In this document: piece after piece, positions 22,036 to 25,130 of the stretch | How the letters are laid out: the number at the start of each line of letters is the position of its first letter | How positions within the stretch are numbered: position 1 is the first letter of the stretch | DNA from: an uncultured Collinsella sp. | Lineage (GTDB): Bacteria; Actinomycetota; Coriobacteriia; Coriobacteriales; Coriobacteriaceae | Direction of reading: 5' to 3' | DNA length: 25,130 nt | Assembly (NCBI GenBank): GCA_902470915.1 | Contig: CABRIB010000021.1 | Coordinates: 1 to 25,130, forward strand | Program-made: the position numbers and the translations under genes | The notes under the pieces: model-generated | Database searches by the model: none | What the model saw: the letters and a program-made list of their open reading frames with translations, nothing else | What the model was told of the DNA's origin: nothing

Positions 22036-24777
22036 GTGGCAGACGATATCAACAATAACGAGGGTATGGGCGAGGCCGGCGATGCCGGCATGCCCGACGA
22101 TCTGAAGCGCCTGCTTGCCCGTGCTGAGCAGGGCGAGGACGGCGACCCGGACGCCTATAACCCCGATGCCGATGATGACGAGGAAGAGGACGACGACGGT
22201 GAGCTCGAGGAGAGCTTTGGCGAAGTCGATCGTGGCGCCTCGGCCGGCGAGGATATAAACGGCGGCCAGCTCCAGATTTCGGAGTTTGGCCGCGAGATGA
22301 AGCAGTCATTCATCGAGTATTCGATGTCGGTCATCACGGCGCGCGCCCTGCCGGACGTGCGCGACGGCTTAAAGCCGGTGCACCGCCGCATCCTGTACGC
22401 GATGAACGAGAGCGGCATCTACCCCAACCGTCCGCACAAGAAGTCCGCTTGGACGGTCGGCGAAGTTATCGGTAAGTACCATCCGCACGGTGACTACGCG
22501 GTCTACGAGGCCATGGTTCGCCTGGCGCAGTGGTTCTCCATGCGCACGCCGCTCATCGACGGCCACGGCAACTTCGGCAACATCGACGGCGACGGCGCGG
22601 CGGCCATGCGTTACACCGAGAGCCGCCTGGCAAAGCCCGCCATGGAGCTGCTGCGTGACCTGCAGAAGGATACCGTCGACTGGCAGCCCAACTACGACGA
22701 ATCACTCGCCGAGCCCGTGGCACTGCCTGCGCGCTTCCCCAACCTGCTGGTCAACGGCAGCCAGGGCATCGCCGTCGGCATGGCCACCAATATCGCCCCG
22801 CATAACCTCACCGAGGCGATCGAGGCAACCTGCTACCTGATCGATAATCCCGACGCTACTGTTGACGAGCTCATGCAGATCATGCCCGGTCCGGACTTCC
22901 CCACCGGCGCCATCATCATGGGCAGTGCCGGTATTAAGCAGAGCTACGAGACCGGCCGCGGCTCCATTACCGTGCGCGCCAAGGCTCACGTGGAGTCCAC
23001 CAAGACCGGCCGCAGCCGCCTGGTCTTTACCGAGATTCCCTACATGGTCAACAAAGGCACCCTGCAGGAGAAGATCGCCCAGCTCGTCAACGACAAGCGC
23101 ATCGAGGGCATCTCGGATATGCGCGATGAGTCCAACCAGAAGGGTATCCGTCTGGTCATCGAACTCAAGAAGGGCGTCATTCCGCAGGTCGTGCTTAACA
23201 ACCTGTATAAGTACACCTCGCTGCAGACGACCTTTGGCGCCAACAACCTGGCGCTTGTCAACGGCGTTCCCAAATGCCTGAGCCTGCGCGAGATGCTGCG
23301 GCACTACATCGACCACCAGGTCGACGTCGTCACCCGCCGTACCCGCTTCGACCTTAAGAAGGCCCAGGCCCGCGCGCATATCCTCGAGGGCTACCTGATG
23401 GCCCTTGACCATATCGACGAGGTCATCAGCATCATCCGTTCCTCGCAGACCGACTCCGAGGCCAGCAGCCGCCTGATCGAGCGCTTTGGCTTTACGCCCG
23501 AGCAGACCACGGCCATCCTCGAGATGAAGCTGCGCCGCCTGACCGGCCTGGAGCGCGACAAGATTCAGGAAGAGCTGGACGGCCTGCGCCGCGCCATCGC
23601 CTACTACGAGGACCTTTTGGCGCACGAGGAGAAGATCCTGGGCGTCATTAAGGAAGAGATGCGTGAGATCTCCAAGAAGTTTGGCGATAAGCGCCGCACC
23701 GAGATCAGCCAGGTCGAGAAGGACCTGGACGTCGAGGACCTCATTGCCGACGAGGACATGGTCGTGACCATCACCCACACCGGCTATGTCAAGCGCATCC
23801 CGGTGGCCGCCTACCGCGCCCAGAAACGCGGCGGCAAGGGCGTGTCGGGCGTCAATCTCAAAGAGGACGATGTCATCGACGAGATGTTCATCGCGTCCAC
23901 GCACGAGTACGTGCTGTTCTTCTCGAGCAAGGGCAAGGTCTATCGCCTGAAGGTGCACGAGCTGCCGGTGGGTACGCGCCAGGCGCGCGGTACCGCGATC
24001 GTCAACCTGCTGCCCTTCGAGGAGGGCGAGAAGATCGCGAGCGTCATCAGCTGCCGCGAGTTCCCTGCCGACGAGTATCTGATGTTTGCCACCAAGAGCG
24101 GCATGGTCAAGAAGACCGTGATGAGCGCATATGACCGCAGCCGTCGCGACGGCCTGATCGCTATCAACCTGCGTGACGACGACGCGCTGCTGAACGTGCG
24201 CCGCGTGCGCGAGGGCGACAAGATTATCCTGGCCACCACCGCGGGCAAGGCAATCATGTTCTCCGAGGAGCAGGTGCGCGCCACCGGCCGCGATACTAGC
24301 GGCGTTCGCGGTATCGGTATGAAGGACGGCGTGAGCGTTCTGGGCATGGAAGTCACTAACGGCAACGGCGATCTGTTCGTCATCACCGAGCGCGGCTACG
24401 GCAAGCGCACGCCGGTCGCGGACTACCCGGAGCAGAATCGCGGCGGCCAGGGCGTCTACACCATCCAAATGACCGAGCGTAAGGGTAACCTCGCGGCCAT
24501 GAAGACGGTGGGCCCGCAGCACGAGCTATTCATCGTGACGGAAGGCGCGACGGTCATTCGCGTCAAGACCGACGAGATCAGCCAGACCGGCCGCGCCACC
24601 CAGGGCGTCAAGATGATGACCGTCGACGACAACGACCGCATCTGCGCCGTAGCCCGCATGACGGCCGCCAAAGAGAAGCCCGAAGACGAAGCCACAGAAG
24701 ACGGCTCTGCCCCCGAAGAAACCCCTGTCGATTTAGGCGACGGCAACGACATGCCAGAGGATCTCCTAGACGAGTAA
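22036..24777 (+). CDS. gyrA: DNA gyrase subunit A, with acidic N-terminal extension
   Basis: GyrA breaks and rejoins DNA and wraps it to introduce negative supercoils. The 913-residue protein begins at GTG 22036 with GAGGAGG four bases upstream. About 70 residues rich in Asp and Glu precede the usual start (QSFIEYSMSVITARALPDVR), so numbering is E. coli plus 71. The catalytic tyrosine is Y193 in AAMRYTESR. The quinolone-determining region reads HPHGDYAVYEAM: Tyr154 stands at E. coli Ser83 and Glu158 at Asp87, both positions linked to resistance. The C-terminal beta-pinwheel carries the GyrA box (QKRGGKG), needed for DNA wrapping, so this is gyrase rather than topoisomerase IV. The C-terminal 40 residues are again acidic. 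Confidence 0.98.
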   Translation: MADDINNNEGMGEAGDAGMPDDLKRLLARAEQGEDGDPDAYNPDADDDEEEDDDGELEESFGEVDRGASAGEDINGGQLQISEFGREMKQSFIEYSMSVITARALPDVRDGLKPVHRRILYAMNESGIYPNRPHKKSAWTVGEVIGKYHPHGDYAVYEAMVRLAQWFSMRTPLIDGHGNFGNIDGDGAAAMRYTESRLAKPAMELLRDLQKDTVDWQPNYDESLAEPVALPARFPNLLVNGSQGIAVGMATNIAPHNLTEAIEATCYLIDNPDATVDELMQIMPGPDFPTGAIIMGSAGIKQSYETGRGSITVRAKAHVESTKTGRSRLVFTEIPYMVNKGTLQEKIAQLVNDKRIEGISDMRDESNQKGIRLVIELKKGVIPQVVLNNLYKYTSLQTTFGANNLALVNGVPKCLSLREMLRHYIDHQVDVVTRRTRFDLKKAQARAHILEGYLMALDHIDEVISIIRSSQTDSEASSRLIERFGFTPEQTTAILEMKLRRLTGLERDKIQEELDGLRRAIAYYEDLLAHEEKILGVIKEEMREISKKFGDKRRTEISQVEKDLDVEDLIADEDMVVTITHTGYVKRIPVAAYRAQKRGGKGVSGVNLKEDDVIDEMFIASTHEYVLFFSSKGKVYRLKVHELPVGTRQARGTAIVNLLPFEEGEKIASVISCREFPADEYLMFATKSGMVKKTVMSAYDRSRRDGLIAINLRDDDALLNVRRVREGDKIILATTAGKAIMFSEEQVRATGRDTSGVRGIGMKDGVSVLGMEVTNGNGDLFVITERGYGKRTPVADYPEQNRGGQGVYTIQMTERKGNLAAMKTVGPQHELFIVTEGATVIRVKTDEISQTGRATQGVKMMTVDDNDRICAVARMTAAKEKPEDEATEDGSAPEETPVDLGDGNDMPEDLLDE

Positions 24778-24817
24778 GAGGAACTAGCTGGTAGAAAATA
24801 TCAGACTCCATATATCG

Positions 24818-24851
24818 GCGGTCGGCGCACTTGCGCGCCGACCGCTTTTTT
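24818..24851 (+). terminator. Terminator of gyrBA
   Basis: A perfect 11-bp GC-rich stem (GCGGTCGGCGC at 24818-24828, complement at 24835-24845) with a six-base loop is followed by six T. It lies 40 bp after the gyrA stop. Confidence 0.95.
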
Positions 24852-24869
24852 GAAAACCTAGGGACCCGC

Positions 24870-25007
24870 GTTCGCCCCGGCCGCCCGGCGGCATATGAAG
24901 TCGATCGCGAGTTCCGCACGAGCCGGAGAGCACTTAATGTGCTCTCCGTGCGAGTCAGGACTGTCCGAGCAGGCGACTTCATATGCCGCCGGGCGGCCGG
25001 GGCGAAC
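24870..25007. repeat. 138-bp palindromic element with 34-bp perfect inverted repeats
   Basis: The arms 24870-24903 and 24974-25007 are exact reverse complements over 34 bases and begin GTTCGCCCCGGCCGCCCGGC. The 70-base interior contains a second hairpin, CGGAGAGCAC (24924-24933) with its complement (24939-24948), loop TTAAT, plus four more pairs across a bulge. No open frame of substance and no clear target duplication are present. It lies between the gyrA terminator and the tRNA promoter, so it is not needed as a terminator. A MITE-like or REP-like dispersed element is the best guess; copy number elsewhere is unknown. Confidence 0.75.
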
Positions 25008-25034
25008 ACCCTTCAAAGATTTTCAAAAAAGTTG

Positions 25035-25064
25035 TTGACGCGCGCGTAACGACTCGTCTAATAT
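25035..25064 (+). promoter_or_regulatory. Promoter of tRNA-Ile
   Basis: TTGACG (25035-25040) is separated by 18 bp from TAATAT (25059-25064), giving a start just before the tRNA at 25079. The spacer is GC-rich. It begins 28 bp after the palindromic element. Confidence 0.75.
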
Positions 25065-25078
25065 ATCCCTTGCGCGAT

Positions 25079-25130
25079 GGACCTGTAGCTCAGTTGGTTA
25101 GAGCGTCCGGCTGATAACCGGGAGGTCACA
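25079..25130 (+). tRNA. tRNA-Ile (anticodon GAT), 3' part beyond the window
   Basis: The acceptor strand GGACCTG is followed by TA, the D-arm GCTCAGTTGGTTAGAGC, and the anticodon arm CCGGCTGATAACCGG with GAT at 25113-25115. The variable loop follows (GAGGTC), and the window ends before the T-arm. A tRNA-Ile after gyrA is common near bacterial origins; a tRNA-Ala often follows. Confidence 0.95.

Noticed and set aside
22702..24522. Open frame of 606 codons opposite gyrA
   Set aside because: Shadow of gyrA with no domain and no ribosome site.
24870..25007. Palindromic element read as a second gyrA terminator
   Set aside because: No T-tract follows either arm, and a complete terminator already precedes it at 24818-24851.

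Overview
The window is the replication-origin neighbourhood of a high-GC, Gram-positive-type bacterial chromosome. The gene set, the GTG starts, the oriC-proximal order (rpmH, rnpA, yidD, yidC, khpB, rsmG, parA, parB to the left; dnaA, dnaN, recF, dciA, gyrB, gyrA, tRNA-Ile to the right) and the protein styles best fit the Coriobacteriia (a Collinsella-like gut actinobacterium). That assignment is inference from remembered gene order and protein character; no search was run. Bases 1-45 are not biological: they are an Illumina Nextera library tail with its i7 barcode, so the window begins at the end of a draft contig.

Layout. 46-1091: contig-truncated membrane protein with an M28-peptidase-like domain (minus). 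1290-3216: two overlapping WYL-domain regulators (plus), converging on a DinG-type helicase/exonuclease (3213-6107, minus), which is translationally coupled to ddl (6101-7066, minus). 7152-8204: rlmN (plus). 8403-11217: an AT-richer block (minus) with rsmG, three perfect parS sites at exact 39-bp intervals, parA, parB and a small single-pass membrane protein. 11314-13442: khpB/jag, yidC, yidD, rnpA, rpmH (minus), driven by a strong promoter. 13443-13787 and 16881-17118: two noncoding origin segments flanking a two-gene operon made of a GHKL-ATPase/Gln-Pro-rich/winged-helix protein and dnaA. 17119-24777: dnaN, recF, dciA (DUF721), gyrB, gyrA (plus). 24778-25130: terminator, a 138-bp palindromic element, a promoter and a truncated tRNA-Ile(GAT).

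Transcription points away from the 13.5-17.1 kb interval on both sides for the genes nearest to it, as expected at an origin. The left-hand operons supply ribosome and RNase P components, membrane insertion and chromosome segregation. The right-hand genes supply initiator, clamp, recombination mediator, helicase-loading factor and gyrase.

Most interesting. (1) Canonical TTATCCACA boxes were not found. Instead TTTTCAACA and close variants recur in both origin segments, and the DnaA recognition helix carries Asn-His where nearly all DnaA proteins have Asp-His, so initiator and box may have co-diverged. (2) Five consecutive DnaA-trios sit between a box-like site and an AT-rich tract, in the Bacillus orientation. 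(3) An uncharacterised GHKL ATPase with a Gln/Pro/Tyr-rich linker and a winged helix is encoded 15 bp upstream of dnaA and carries box-like sequences inside its own coding region. (4) GyrA has Tyr and Glu at the two principal quinolone-resistance positions and an acidic N-terminal extension of about 70 residues. (5) A 34-bp perfect inverted repeat lies between gyrA and tRNA-Ile.
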